Below, one piece after another: positions 8,235-17,139 of a stretch of DNA of 64,000 bases. Source of the DNA: Parabacteroides sp. AD58 (GTDB taxonomy: Bacteria; Bacteroidota; Bacteroidia; Bacteroidales; Tannerellaceae); contig NZ_CP146284.1 of NCBI RefSeq assembly GCF_023744375.2, forward strand, positions 2,976,001 through 3,040,000, read 5' to 3'. Under the pieces are notes generated by a model. The model made no database searches and was not told the origin of the DNA. It saw only the letters and a list, made by a program, of their open reading frames with translations. Within the stretch, counting starts at the first letter, position 1; every line of letters starts with the position of its first letter. The translations under genes were made by a program, and so were the position numbers.

Positions 8235-9449
8235 ATGAAAAACACGACAGACAACCCTTCACAACAGTTTTACATTCCTCAGGAGTTATTGCAGGAACTG
8301 GGCAAGATGAAGAACACGCTGGTTATCGGAATACCCAAAGAACGGAACCGAGGTGAAAAACGGGTGGCCCTTACGCCCGAATCGGTCGAGATCCTGACCA
8401 GTTACGGACATCATGTCTATGTAGAGAGCGGAGCCGGACTAGGCATCAATTATTCTGACAATCATTATTCGGAGGCTGGAGCAGAGATTGTGGCGACTCC
8501 GGCAGAAGTATTTCAGGCAGACCTGATCGTGAAGATTCTGCCTCTATTGCCTGAAGAAGCCTTGTTGATGCGTCCGCGTAGCAGTGTCTTCTCGTTTGTT
8601 CCCCTCCGCCAGATGAGTGCTGAGACCTATCAGGTCCTGATGAACAAACGGATTACGGCTTTAGCCTATGATTTCCTGAAAGACGAGAAGCTGATGTACC
8701 AGCCGATTATGAGTGCGATGGCCGAAATAGAAGGTTATGCTTCAATCAGCATCGCATCGGATCTGTTGAGTAACAATCACGGCGGCAAAGGTATTCTGCT
8801 GGGAGGAGTTGCAGGTGTTTCCCCTACGGAGGTTGTCATTATCGGAGCCGGAAATGCCGGAACAAATGCCGCACGGGCAGCGTTGGCACTGGGCGCTTCG
8901 GTAAAGGTGTTCGACAATAATATCCAGCGGCTGCGCCAGATACAGCGGACCCTCGGGGTTTCCCTCTTTACTTCCAACTTTCATCCGAATGTATTGCGGA
9001 ATGCCTTTCAGAGTGCCGATGTCGTGATCGGGGCCCTGCACAACGATCATCCGCAACATAGGTATGTGATAGCCGAAGGACTGATCGAGACGATGAAGAA
9101 AGGCGCGCTGATCATCGACCTCCGGATGAATCAGGGAGGATGCTTCGAAACGACCTGCTGCCTGTCGGCCGCAGATCCGGAAGTATTCGAACAGCACGGC
9201 GTCTTGCATTTCTGCAAGCCCTTTATCAGTAATTATGTGGCACGCACCGCATCGATGGCCTTCAGCAACCTGCTCATTCCGGTACTGACGGAAATCGGTG
9301 ATTTGGGAAGTCTGAAGGCGATGATACAGTATAATCCGGGCCTCAAGCAGGGAGTTTATCTGTATTCGGGAAAACCGGTGAATGATTACATATCCAATCA
9401 TTTTAATCTCAGATCAAATAATATTGATATCTATTTGACCGCTTTTTAG
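8235..9449 (+). CDS. ald: Alanine dehydrogenase
   Basis: This protein of 404 residues is of the alanine dehydrogenase/NAD(P) transhydrogenase alpha family and oxidises L-alanine to pyruvate and ammonia with NAD. The N-terminal substrate domain has GIPKERNRGEKRVALTPE, where Arg and Lys bind pyruvate. The NAD domain has the Rossmann loop VVIIGAGNAGTNAA and FDNN after the second strand. A TTG at 8229 is in frame two codons earlier, but the ATG at 8235 is the more usual start; neither has a Shine-Dalgarno site. An extra 30 or so residues precede the family's usual N-terminus (PSQQFYIPQELLQELGKM), as in other Bacteroidetes members. It lies behind aroK. Confidence 0.92.
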   Translation: MKNTTDNPSQQFYIPQELLQELGKMKNTLVIGIPKERNRGEKRVALTPESVEILTSYGHHVYVESGAGLGINYSDNHYSEAGAEIVATPAEVFQADLIVKILPLLPEEALLMRPRSSVFSFVPLRQMSAETYQVLMNKRITALAYDFLKDEKLMYQPIMSAMAEIEGYASISIASDLLSNNHGGKGILLGGVAGVSPTEVVIIGAGNAGTNAARAALALGASVKVFDNNIQRLRQIQRTLGVSLFTSNFHPNVLRNAFQSADVVIGALHNDHPQHRYVIAEGLIETMKKGALIIDLRMNQGGCFETTCCLSAADPEVFEQHGVLHFCKPFISNYVARTASMAFSNLLIPVLTEIGDLGSLKAMIQYNPGLKQGVYLYSGKPVNDYISNHFNLRSNNIDIYLTAF

Positions 9450-9518
9450 GAAATATCATTCTTTCTTATTTTCTTTGTAGGTCTTTAATTGATAACAGCG
9501 ATTAAGTAAAACAATATC

Positions 9519-11372
9519 ATGACAGAACAAACTAAAGTAACGACATTGGAAAAGGTAGTGGTACGCTTCTCCGGAGATTCTGGAGACGGTATGCAATTGA
9601 CAGGTACCATCTTTTCAAACCTGTCGGCAGTTTTCGGAAATGAAATCTCTACATTTCCCGATTATCCGGCAGAAGTGAGAGCTCCGCAAGGAACATTAAG
9701 CGGCGTTTCTGGTTTCCAGGTTCATCTGGGGTCCAAGAAAATCTTTACTCCAGGTGAGAAAGCCGATGTATTGGTGGCTATGAACCCGGCAGCATTGAAG
9801 GTGAATGTGACGCACATTAAACCGAACGCCATTGTCCTCATTGATACAGATTCTTTCCAGAAAAGCGATCTGGAAAAAGCCCAGTACACAACGGATGATC
9901 CATTCAAGGAATTGGGACTGACACAGGTACAGATCGTGGCAGCACCTATTTCGACGATGGTTCGCGACGGCCTGGTTGATTTTGGACTGGACAACAAGTC
10001 AGCCCTGCGTTGCAAGAACATGTTTGCCTTAGGTCTGGTATGCTGGCTGTTTGAACGTCCGCTCGATGAAGCCATGCATATGCTGCAGAACAAGTTCGCT
10101 AAGAAACCGGTGATTGCTCAGGCCAATATCAAGGCACTGACCGACGGTTACAACTACGGACATAACATCCATGCCACTGTTTCTACCTATCGTATCGAAA
10201 GCAAGAAAGCGCTTCCGGGTACGTATATGGATGTCAATGGAAACAAGGCTACTTCATATGGTTTGATCGCCGCTGCTGAAAAAGCTGGTTTACGTCTTTT
10301 CTTAGGTAGTTACCCGATCACTCCGGCTACTGATATTTTACATGAATTATCTAAACGCAAGGACTTGGGCGTTATCACGGTACAGGCTGAAGATGAAATT
10401 GCCGGCGTTTGTACGGCTATTGGTGCCAGCTTTGCCGGTTGTCTGGCTGCTACTTCTACTTCAGGTCCTGGTCTGGCTCTGAAGAGTGAGGCCATTGGTT
10501 TGGCAGTGATTGCCGAAGTTCCTCTGGTTGTCATCGATGTACAGCGTGGTGGTCCGTCAACGGGTATGCCGACTAAGTCTGAACAGACTGACTTGTTGCA
10601 GGCTTTGTACGGACGTAACGGTGAATGTCCGGCTGTTGTCTTGGCTGCCTGCACGCCGACCGACTGTTTCGATGCTGCCTTCTGGGCTGGTAAACTGGCT
10701 GTAGAACACATGACACCGGTTATCTTGTTGACAGATGCCTTCATCGCCAACGGTTCTTCTGCATGGCGTCTGCCGGAATTGGATAAATATCCGGAAATCA
10801 AACCGAATTATGTTTCCAATTACCACGAAGAGAAACCTTGGAAACCGTATCGCCGTAATCATGAGAGCATGGTTCGTTATTGGGCGGTCCCGGGTACGGA
10901 AGGATTTACCCACCGTCTGGGTGGTCTGGAAAAAGACTATGAAACCAGTGCAATCTCAACGGATCCACAGAACCACCAGCGTATGGTGAAAGCCCGTCAG
11001 CAGAAGATCGACAAGATTGCCGACTATATTCCTGAATTGAAGGTGGTAGGCGACGAAGATGCTGATTTGCTGATTGTCGGCTGGGGTGGTACCTACGGTC
11101 ACCTGTATGAAGCTATGGAAACGATGCAGGAACAGGGTAAGAAAGTAGCTTTGGCACACTTCAAGTTTATCAATCCGCTGCCAAAGAATACGGCTGAAGT
11201 ATTGATGAAATACAAGAAAGTGGTGGTAGCTGAGCAGAACAACGGACAGTTTGCCAACTATCTGAGAAGTAAAGTAGACGATTTCAATCCGTACAAGTTC
11301 GACCGTGTGGAAGGTCAGCCGTTCGTTGTATCTCGTCTGGTAGAAGAATTTACTAAAATATTGGAGGCATAA
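9519..11372 (+). CDS. korA: 2-oxoacid:ferredoxin oxidoreductase, fused gamma-alpha subunit (probably 2-oxoglutarate type)
   Basis: This 617-residue subunit, together with the next gene, oxidatively decarboxylates a 2-oxoacid to the acyl-CoA with reduction of ferredoxin; in anaerobic Bacteroidales it can also run reductively in the split TCA pathway. Residues of about 1-190 are the gamma domain (RFSGDSGDGMQLTG near residue 15, APQGTLSGVSGFQVHLGS). The alpha/pyrimidine-binding domain follows, with SYPITPATDILHELSK, TSTSGPGLALKSEAIGLA and RGGPSTGMPTKSEQTDLLQA. The C-terminal third is the transketolase C-like domain. The fusion is the usual KorA arrangement. The beta subunit starts 5 bp after the stop. 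The exact substrate cannot be read from the sequence; 2-oxoglutarate is the usual assignment for this architecture. Confidence 0.92.
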   Translation: MTEQTKVTTLEKVVVRFSGDSGDGMQLTGTIFSNLSAVFGNEISTFPDYPAEVRAPQGTLSGVSGFQVHLGSKKIFTPGEKADVLVAMNPAALKVNVTHIKPNAIVLIDTDSFQKSDLEKAQYTTDDPFKELGLTQVQIVAAPISTMVRDGLVDFGLDNKSALRCKNMFALGLVCWLFERPLDEAMHMLQNKFAKKPVIAQANIKALTDGYNYGHNIHATVSTYRIESKKALPGTYMDVNGNKATSYGLIAAAEKAGLRLFLGSYPITPATDILHELSKRKDLGVITVQAEDEIAGVCTAIGASFAGCLAATSTSGPGLALKSEAIGLAVIAEVPLVVIDVQRGGPSTGMPTKSEQTDLLQALYGRNGECPAVVLAACTPTDCFDAAFWAGKLAVEHMTPVILLTDAFIANGSSAWRLPELDKYPEIKPNYVSNYHEEKPWKPYRRNHESMVRYWAVPGTEGFTHRLGGLEKDYETSAISTDPQNHQRMVKARQQKIDKIADYIPELKVVGDEDADLLIVGWGGTYGHLYEAMETMQEQGKKVALAHFKFINPLPKNTAEVLMKYKKVVVAEQNNGQFANYLRSKVDDFNPYKFDRVEGQPFVVSRLVEEFTKILEA

Positions 11373-11376
11373 GATA

Positions 11377-12393
11377 ATGGCAACAGAAGAAAAAAAATAT
11401 CAACCGAAAGATTATAAAAGCGATCAATACGTCCGCTGGTGTCCGGGGTGTGGAGACCATGCCGTATTAAATTGTTTACATAAAGCGATGGCAGAAGTGG
11501 GCGTTGCTCCGCATAATATGGCTGTCATCTCAGGTATTGGCTGTTCATCCCGTCTGCCTTACTACATGAATACGTATGGTTTCCATACGATTCACGGACG
11601 TGGCGCAGCAATTGCTACGGGTGTCAAGACGGCTCGTCCGGATTTAAGTGTCTGGTTGATCACGGGTGATGGCGACTGTCTGGCTATCGGTGGTAACCAC
11701 TTCATTCATGCAGTTCGTCGTAATGTCGACCTGAACATTGTATTGTTCAACAATAAGATTTACGGCTTGACAAAGGGGCAGTATTCTCCGACATCCGACC
11801 GTGGATTCGTTTCCAAGAGTTCTCCTTACGGAACAGTGGAAGATCCGTTCATCCCGGCCGAACTGGCTTTGGGAGCTCGCGGCAACTTCTTTGCCCGTGC
11901 CATCGATGTGGATTTGAAGAATACTACGGATATCCTGGCTGCTTCAGCCCGTCATAAAGGGGCTTCTGTAACCGAAGTATTGGTTAACTGTGTTATCTTC
12001 AACAATGGTATCCACAAGCAGATTACGGATAAGGAATTCCGGGCAGATCGGACTATTTTCCTGCGCCATGGCGAAAAGATGATCTATGGTGCCAATAATG
12101 ACAAGGGTATCGTGCTGGACGGATTGAAACTGAAATCGGTTACAATTGGTCAGGATGGTTATACGCTGGATGATGTGTTGGTACATGATGCTCATTGCAA
12201 GGACAATACCCTGCACATGATGCTGGCCATGATGGGTGGCGACATGCCGGTTGCATTAGGTATCATCCGTGATGTAGAAGCTCCTACTTACGATGAGGCT
12301 GTTCATCAGCAGCTGAAAGAAGTTCAGGAAAAGATGCCGTGCCGTACACTGGATCAGTTCCTGAGAAGCGGCGAGACTTGGGAAATTAAGTAA
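11377..12393 (+). CDS. korB: 2-oxoacid:ferredoxin oxidoreductase, beta (thiamine diphosphate) subunit
   Basis: This 338-residue partner of the preceding subunit carries the thiamine diphosphate site. RWCPGCGDHAVLN near residue 20 and GIGCSSRLPYYMNTYG near residue 49 supply the cysteines found in this subunit. HGRGAAIATGVKTARPD and ITGDGDCLAIGGNH, with the later NNKIYGLTKGQ, form the GDGD-N motif that binds Mg and thiamine diphosphate. There is no extra 8Fe-ferredoxin domain, so electrons probably pass to a separate ferredoxin. Spacing of 5 bp to korA and the strong terminator after the stop mark a two-gene operon. Confidence 0.93.
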   Translation: MATEEKKYQPKDYKSDQYVRWCPGCGDHAVLNCLHKAMAEVGVAPHNMAVISGIGCSSRLPYYMNTYGFHTIHGRGAAIATGVKTARPDLSVWLITGDGDCLAIGGNHFIHAVRRNVDLNIVLFNNKIYGLTKGQYSPTSDRGFVSKSSPYGTVEDPFIPAELALGARGNFFARAIDVDLKNTTDILAASARHKGASVTEVLVNCVIFNNGIHKQITDKEFRADRTIFLRHGEKMIYGANNDKGIVLDGLKLKSVTIGQDGYTLDDVLVHDAHCKDNTLHMMLAMMGGDMPVALGIIRDVEAPTYDEAVHQQLKEVQEKMPCRTLDQFLRSGETWEIK

Positions 12394-12418
12394 AGACAGG
12401 CTTTGCCTATATACGCAG

Positions 12419-12487
12419 GCACGGATTCTGCGGAGACACCCGGTTTCAATACCGGGCAATCTGCGGAATCCGTGCTTTGTTTTTTTA
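12419..12487 (+). terminator. Terminator of the korAB operon
   Basis: GCACGGATTC at 12419-12428 pairs with GAATCCGTGC at 12466-12475 and an inner CCCGGT/ACCGGG stem caps the structure; TTTGTTTTTTT follows. It is an unusually large bifurcated hairpin. Confidence 0.85.
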
Positions 12488-12506
12488 CATGAAAACCATA
12501 TCTTTG
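12476..12506 (+). promoter_or_regulatory. Promoter of the small lipoprotein gene
   Basis: TTTG at 12476-12479 and TATCTTTG at 12499-12506 lie 19 nt apart. The -33 box overlaps the T-run of the korAB terminator. Confidence 0.6.
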
Positions 12507-12554
12507 CCAGACATGTAATTCATTTTAGTAACACATAGTAGAAAGGAGAGTGGT

Positions 12555-12956
12555 ATGATAATCAGGAAAAGTTTAGGATGGATGCTGTTATTGGTATCCG
12601 GTATGGCCTGTACGAACCGGCCGGCAGATACAGGTTCTCGAAGTCTGGATTTCCCTCCGGCAGAAGTGAAGGCAAAACAGGCAGAGGATTCAATTGCTGT
12701 TGTCACGGGTAAACTGGTAATTGGGCATGAGGTCTGTTCTTTTGTGGTGGATGGAGACTCGGCTGAATATTGGTTTATCGACCGTTCCGGCAAAGTCCAG
12801 CAGGAATATGAACGGATCGTTCCCGAAGGTATCAAGAGCTATACGCCAGTACGGGTGGAGATGAAAGTAAAATACCTGGGAAAATCGGATGAAGGTTTTG
12901 CGGCAGAATATGATGGTGTTTATGAAGTATTGGAGCTGTTGAAAATGGAGCTTTGA
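12555..12956 (+). CDS. Small lipoprotein of unknown function
   Basis: This 133-residue protein has a lipoprotein signal (LLLVSGMAC, lipidated Cys near residue 19) and should sit in the periplasm or outer membrane. The mature part has a Ser/Thr/Pro-poor spacer and then a compact alternating strand pattern (VVTGKLVIGHEVCSFVVDGDSAEYWFIDRSGKVQQEYERIV). No family was recognised. It is one of few genes here with a fair Shine-Dalgarno sequence (AAAGGAGAG, about 6 nt before the ATG). It has its own promoter and is closed by a bidirectional terminator shared with apbE on the other strand. Confidence 0.75.
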   Translation: MIIRKSLGWMLLLVSGMACTNRPADTGSRSLDFPPAEVKAKQAEDSIAVVTGKLVIGHEVCSFVVDGDSAEYWFIDRSGKVQQEYERIVPEGIKSYTPVRVEMKVKYLGKSDEGFAAEYDGVYEVLELLKMEL

Positions 12957-12982
12957 TCTGGCTTCACCTCATGTCATGAGAT

Positions 12983-13039
12983 AAAAATACCCGGTATGAG
13001 TCCTGTTTTCTATGAAAGCGGCCCGTACCGGGTATTTTT
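12983..13039. terminator. Bidirectional terminator between convergent genes
   Basis: A perfect 14-bp inverted repeat (AAAAATACCCGGTA at 12983-12996 and its complement at 13026-13039) gives a T-run on both strands, ending the lipoprotein gene on plus and the apbE operon on minus. Confidence 0.85.
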
Positions 13040-13059
13040 GTATTTTGTATCTTTTTCCT

Positions 13060-14109
13060 TTAGGGGTTCATTGAAATCAGGTACTTGGAAAAGCCCGATG
13101 ATTCCAGGATATTATATCCGGTTGAATCGGATGAACAGATCAGGAAATATTCGATTTCAGGCAATTTCTGTTTCAGCTTTTCAGCACCTTCCGAGCCTAA
13201 CACCATGCAGGCCGTTGCACACGCATCTGCTAACATGGCAGTTGGGGCAATAACGGTCGCACTCAATACATCCCGCTGTACCGGACAACCTTCGCGCGGG
13301 TCGATGGTATGGGCATATTTCTTACCGTCCTTGATGTAGAAGTTCCGGTAATTTCCTGAAGTAGCCATTCCGCGGCGTCCGTTGTTACGGGCTGTTTCTG
13401 CCGTCTGTCCTTTCGGCCACAGATGGATCGTCGCCTGCAAGTCCTGGTTCAGTCCGGTGCTGTCGTCGACCGGACGGGTGATTCCCAGTTTCCAGTATTC
13501 TCCGCGCTGGTTGATTCCCTTCGTAACAATCTCCCCACCAAATTCAACCATGTAATTCTGAATACCCTTCTTGTCGAACAGGTCGGCTATCATGTCGCAT
13601 ACCGTTCCGTCGGCCAGCGACGAACAGTTCAGGATCAGGCGCGGATCATCCTTCACGATGTCCTGGCCATTGAGATGGATCTTCTGGTAGCCGATAAACT
13701 GCTTCACACTGTCGATATGGGCGGGAGTCACACTGTCTTTCTTGCTGAAACCGAATCCCCAGAGGTTGATGAGCGGAGCACAGGTAATGTCGTAGGCTCC
13801 ATCGGTATAGGCAGAGACGAGCATGGCCGTACGGAAAAGAGAACGGAAAGTGCTGTCTTCCACCTGCGTCAGCTGGTTCCGGTTGATCTGTGAAACTACC
13901 GAAGTCGAATCGAAGGCATTGAAGAGGTAGTAAAAACGCTCCAGTTCTGCCTGTATTTCACCGTCGAGTGGCTTGTCATACTGATACTTGATATGATACG
14001 GAGTATGCAGGCGACCGCTATACGTATAATACATCTGAGAAGCCCGCTGGCAGCTTCCGAATGACAGAAGTACCAGCAGGGTTATTGTTAGTAATGTTGC
14101 TTGTTTCAT
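13060..14109 (-). CDS. apbE: FAD:protein FMN transferase (ApbE), lipoprotein
   Basis: This 349-residue enzyme attaches FMN covalently to threonine in flavoproteins such as the NqrB/NqrC and RnfG/RnfD subunits, using FAD. The N-terminus is a lipoprotein signal (LLVLLSFGSC, Cys near residue 20), so it acts outside the inner membrane. Family motifs are visible: LYYLFNAFDSTSVVSQINR for the N-terminal helix, DGAYDITCAPLINLWGFG, CSSLADGTVCDMI in the flavin region, and YAHTIDPREGCPV with the conserved HxIDP. Length is normal. It is the last gene of a minus-strand operon, 3 bp after the stop of prfC. Confidence 0.93.
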   Translation of the reverse strand: MKQATLLTITLLVLLSFGSCQRASQMYYTYSGRLHTPYHIKYQYDKPLDGEIQAELERFYYLFNAFDSTSVVSQINRNQLTQVEDSTFRSLFRTAMLVSAYTDGAYDITCAPLINLWGFGFSKKDSVTPAHIDSVKQFIGYQKIHLNGQDIVKDDPRLILNCSSLADGTVCDMIADLFDKKGIQNYMVEFGGEIVTKGINQRGEYWKLGITRPVDDSTGLNQDLQATIHLWPKGQTAETARNNGRRGMATSGNYRNFYIKDGKKYAHTIDPREGCPVQRDVLSATVIAPTAMLADACATACMVLGSEGAEKLKQKLPEIEYFLICSSDSTGYNILESSGFSKYLISMNP

Positions 14110-14112
14110 ACA

Positions 14113-15693
14113 TTAAAATTCTGAAGTGAAATGGAATTTGATATCCGGAAAATCCTGCTGGGCCATCATCAGCACATAGTTGGAATCGGCCAGGTAGACA
14201 TTGCGTCCTTCCTTGTCGACCGCCATATACTGCGCTTTTCTCTTCTTGAAATTCTCCAGCATGGCCGCGTTGTCGCTCTCAATCCAGCAGGCTTTGTAGA
14301 GGCTGATCGGCTCCCAGCGGCACTGGGCTCCGTATTCGTGCAGCAGGCGGTACTGGATAACCTCGAACTGCAACTGACCGACGGTACCGATGATCTTCCG
14401 TCCGTTGAACTGGTTGATGAACAACTGGGCAACACCTTCGTCCATCAGCTGTTCGATTCCTTTATTCAGCTGTTTGGCTTTCATCGGATCGGCATTCTCA
14501 ATGTATTTGAACATCTCCGGCGAGAAGCTGGGCAGTCCCTTGAAATGCAGGTCTTCGCCAGAAGTCAGTGTATCTCCGATCTTGAAGTTGCCTGTATCCG
14601 GCAGACCGACGATATCGCCGGCATACGCTTCGTCTACCACCTCCTTCTTTTGGGCCATGAACGCCGTCGGACTGCTGAAACGCATCATTTTTCCAAAACG
14701 AACATGCTTGTAGTTGACATTTCGTTCGAATTTACCGGAGCAGATCTTGACGAAGGCGATACAACTACGGTGATTCGGGTCCATATTGGCATGAATCTTG
14801 AACACGAAGCCACTGAAAGTATCTTCATTTGGATCGACAACCCGTTCGATGGCCTGTACCGGACGAGGAGAAGGGGCGATCTGGATGAAGCAGTCCAGCA
14901 GTTCCTTCACTCCGAAGTTGTTCAGAGCTGAGCCGAAGAAAACGGGAGCGATATCACCAGACAGGTAGGTGTTTACGTCAAATTCGGGATAGACGCCCTC
15001 TACCAATTCGAGGTCCATACGGAGTTTTTCGGCTTGTGCCGGATCAATGTAGTTTTCCAGTTCCGGACTGTTGATATCCTTGAATTCAACATTCTCGGTT
15101 ACGTACTGCTTGCTGGGTGTATATAAGTTCAGCTTCTGTTCGTAGATGTTGTAAACCCCACGGAAACGCTGTCCCATGTCGATCGGCCAGCTCAGGGGGC
15201 GAACCTTGATGTGCAGTTCTTCCTCGATTTCGTCAAGCAGATCAAACGGGTCCTTACCGTCGCGGTCCATCTTGTTGACAAACACGATGACCGGCGTTTT
15301 CCGCATGCGGCACACTTCCATCAGTTTGCGGGTCTGTGCCTCGACTCCTTTTGCCACGTCGATTACGATGATGACGCTGTCGACAGCCGTCAGGGTACGG
15401 AAGGTATCTTCGGCGAAGTCCTGGTGACCCGGAGTATCCAGAATGTTGATTTTATGACCGGCATAATCGAATGCCATGACCGAAGTAGCCACCGAGATAC
15501 CACGTTGTTTCTCGATTTCCATCCAGTCTGATGTAGCTGTCTTTTTTATCTTGTTTGATTTTACCGCTCCAGCCACATGGATGGCACCTCCGAAAAGCAA
15601 TAACTTCTCGGTCAATGTTGTCTTACCGGCATCCGGGTGACTGATGATTGCAAATGTTCTTCTTCTTTCAATTTCTTCGGTGTATTGACCCAT
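14113..15693 (-). CDS. prfC: Peptide chain release factor 3
   Basis: This GTPase of 526 residues removes RF1 and RF2 from the ribosome after termination. The G1 loop SHPDAGKT is at residues 18-25, followed by the switch I region, G3 DTPGHQDF and G4 NKMD. The domain II/III sequence with the RF3-specific region ([17 protein letters not shown]) follows. An in-frame ATG 16 codons upstream (15741) would add [16 protein letters not shown], which runs into the 3' end of rfbD and is not part of the family; the start [14 protein letters not shown] at 15693 is preferred. It lies 14 bp after rfbD and 3 bp before apbE in one operon. Confidence 0.94.
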   Translation of the reverse strand: MGQYTEEIERRRTFAIISHPDAGKTTLTEKLLLFGGAIHVAGAVKSNKIKKTATSDWMEIEKQRGISVATSVMAFDYAGHKINILDTPGHQDFAEDTFRTLTAVDSVIIVIDVAKGVEAQTRKLMEVCRMRKTPVIVFVNKMDRDGKDPFDLLDEIEEELHIKVRPLSWPIDMGQRFRGVYNIYEQKLNLYTPSKQYVTENVEFKDINSPELENYIDPAQAEKLRMDLELVEGVYPEFDVNTYLSGDIAPVFFGSALNNFGVKELLDCFIQIAPSPRPVQAIERVVDPNEDTFSGFVFKIHANMDPNHRSCIAFVKICSGKFERNVNYKHVRFGKMMRFSSPTAFMAQKKEVVDEAYAGDIVGLPDTGNFKIGDTLTSGEDLHFKGLPSFSPEMFKYIENADPMKAKQLNKGIEQLMDEGVAQLFINQFNGRKIIGTVGQLQFEVIQYRLLHEYGAQCRWEPISLYKACWIESDNAAMLENFKKRKAQYMAVDKEGRNVYLADSNYVLMMAQQDFPDIKFHFTSEF

Positions 15694-15707
15694 TTTTTCT
15701 GTTCTTC

Positions 15708-16583
15708 TTATTTCGTGATTACATTCATATTCTCCAAACATTTCCGGAGGCTCTCTTCCCAGTGCGGAATCGTCAGACCATAAGTTGCCTTGATCTTCTG
15801 CTTATTCAGTACACTGAAATGCGGACGAACCGCTTTAGTCGGATAATCTTTTGATTCGATGGGAAGTACCCGTGCTTTCAGACCAGCCAGCGAGATGATC
15901 TTGACGGTAAAGTCGTACCAGCTACAGACACCTTCGTCTGAGAAATGATATATTCCCGGCTGATAGTTTCCCGCTTCGGCCTGTTCCAGTATCGTCAGCA
16001 AGGCCTGGGCCAGGTCGGTGGCATAGGTAGGAGTGCCTACCTGGTCGAATACCACCCGGAGTTCTTCCCGCTCGGCTCCGAGGCGCAGCATGGTCTTGAC
16101 GAAATTATTCCCGTATTCCGAATACAGCCAGGCTGTCCGTACGATAATGGCATCCGGACAAATGTCGAGCAGGGCCGTTTCCCCGGCTCTCTTCGTCGAG
16201 CCGTAGACCGATTGTGGATGGGGCGTGTCTGTTTCCTGATATGGTACGCAGGCAGTACCGTCGAATACGTAATCGGTCGATACATGCAGTACCTTGGCTC
16301 CACAGCTTTGGGCAGCCCGGGCCAGATTGACTACGGCATCCCGGTTGATCTGCTCGCAGAGCTCCGGATTCTCTTCGGCTTTATCAACAGCCGTATACGC
16401 CGCACAGTTTACAATATAATCTACCGGATGGGCCTGGATAAAGGCATCCACGCTTTCAGCCTTGCAGATATCCAGCGAATCTACATCGGTAAAAAGGAAC
16501 TGAAAGCGGTTGTAGGAGGTGGAAAGGTGGTGGATAGATGTACCTAACTGTCCGTTTGCTCCGGTTACCAGCACTGTTTTCAT
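15708..16583 (-). CDS. rfbD: dTDP-4-dehydrorhamnose reductase
   Basis: This protein of about 291 residues reduces dTDP-4-dehydro-L-rhamnose to dTDP-L-rhamnose, the last step of the activated rhamnose pathway used in surface polysaccharides. The extended SDR fold shows [15 protein letters not shown] at the N-terminus for [27 protein letters not shown] and the catalytic YGSTKRAGE (YxxxK). A second possible start (ATG at 16595, adding MNKD) overlaps the upstream gene by 8 bp; the start at 16583, which leaves a 4-bp gap, matches the family better. The other rfb genes are not in the window, and its neighbours are unrelated to sugar synthesis, which is unusual for rfbD but seen in Bacteroidales. 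Confidence 0.9.
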   Translation of the reverse strand: MKTVLVTGANGQLGTSIHHLSTSYNRFQFLFTDVDSLDICKAESVDAFIQAHPVDYIVNCAAYTAVDKAEENPELCEQINRDAVVNLARAAQSCGAKVLHVSTDYVFDGTACVPYQETDTPHPQSVYGSTKRAGETALLDICPDAIIVRTAWLYSEYGNNFVKTMLRLGAEREELRVVFDQVGTPTYATDLAQALLTILEQAEAGNYQPGIYHFSDEGVCSWYDFTVKIISLAGLKARVLPIESKDYPTKAVRPHFSVLNKQKIKATYGLTIPHWEESLRKCLENMNVITK

Positions 16584-16587
16584 ATCT

Positions 16588-17139
16588 TTATTCATCTTCT
16601 AATTCGAGTTCTCCGTTCATATCAGCCCTGTATTTATCGGCTAAAAGCGCTAAGAATGAGCTGATCTGTTTCAATCCTTCCATTGTCTCGGGACTGATTT
16701 CTTTCCCTTGCATCCGCAGCATCAGATAACCGTACACGGCTGTAAAGCAGGTTTCCAGTTCAGGCACGTCGTTCCCACCCGATTTGGCCCGCAACTGTAC
16801 GATATACGGAAGTGTCTTGTAGTAGGCTGCTCCGTAAATCATCTCCTTCGGCGACTTCAACAGGCGCAGATGCAAGTCGGTCAGGGCGATGATCACATTC
16901 TTGTTCAACTGGATGTGACCGGATTCCTTGACTCCCTCGCTTCGCATCATGTCAATCAGCTCTTCATACCAACGGGCAATTTCTTCTTTCACCTCGTCAG
17001 GCTGATCGTACCGGGAAATGACATTCTTCCGGATCTCGTCCATATCGAAATGATTGGCACGGATCAGGTCTTCTACCTGCCACATATAAAGCAGGTATTC
17101 ACATATATTTTCTTTTCTTTTTTGTCTGGCAATAATCAT
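16588..17139 (-). CDS. DUF4924 family protein
   Basis: This 183-residue protein matches what is known of the Bacteroidetes-specific DUF4924 family, for which no function is established. It is predicted to be soluble and mostly helical, with no signal peptide or membrane segment. The N-terminus is IIARQKRKENICEYLLYMWQVEDLIR and the C-terminus is very acidic (NGELELEDE). The start overlaps the stop of the Mur-ligase-like gene by 4 bp and its stop lies just before rfbD, so translation is coupled to both. Confidence 0.8.
   Translation of the reverse strand: MIIARQKRKENICEYLLYMWQVEDLIRANHFDMDEIRKNVISRYDQPDEVKEEIARWYEELIDMMRSEGVKESGHIQLNKNVIIALTDLHLRLLKSPKEMIYGAAYYKTLPYIVQLRAKSGGNDVPELETCFTAVYGYLMLRMQGKEISPETMEGLKQISSFLALLADKYRADMNGELELEDE

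Noticed and set aside
8742..9401. 219-codon open frame antisense to ald
   Set aside because: Shadow of the alanine dehydrogenase gene, whose NAD-binding and substrate motifs are clear.
12983..13039. Perfect inverted repeat as an operator or invertible element
   Set aside because: Position between convergent genes and T-runs on both strands identify a bidirectional terminator.
14131..14931. 266-codon open frame antisense to prfC
   Set aside because: Shadow of the RF3 gene; all GTPase motifs are on the minus strand.
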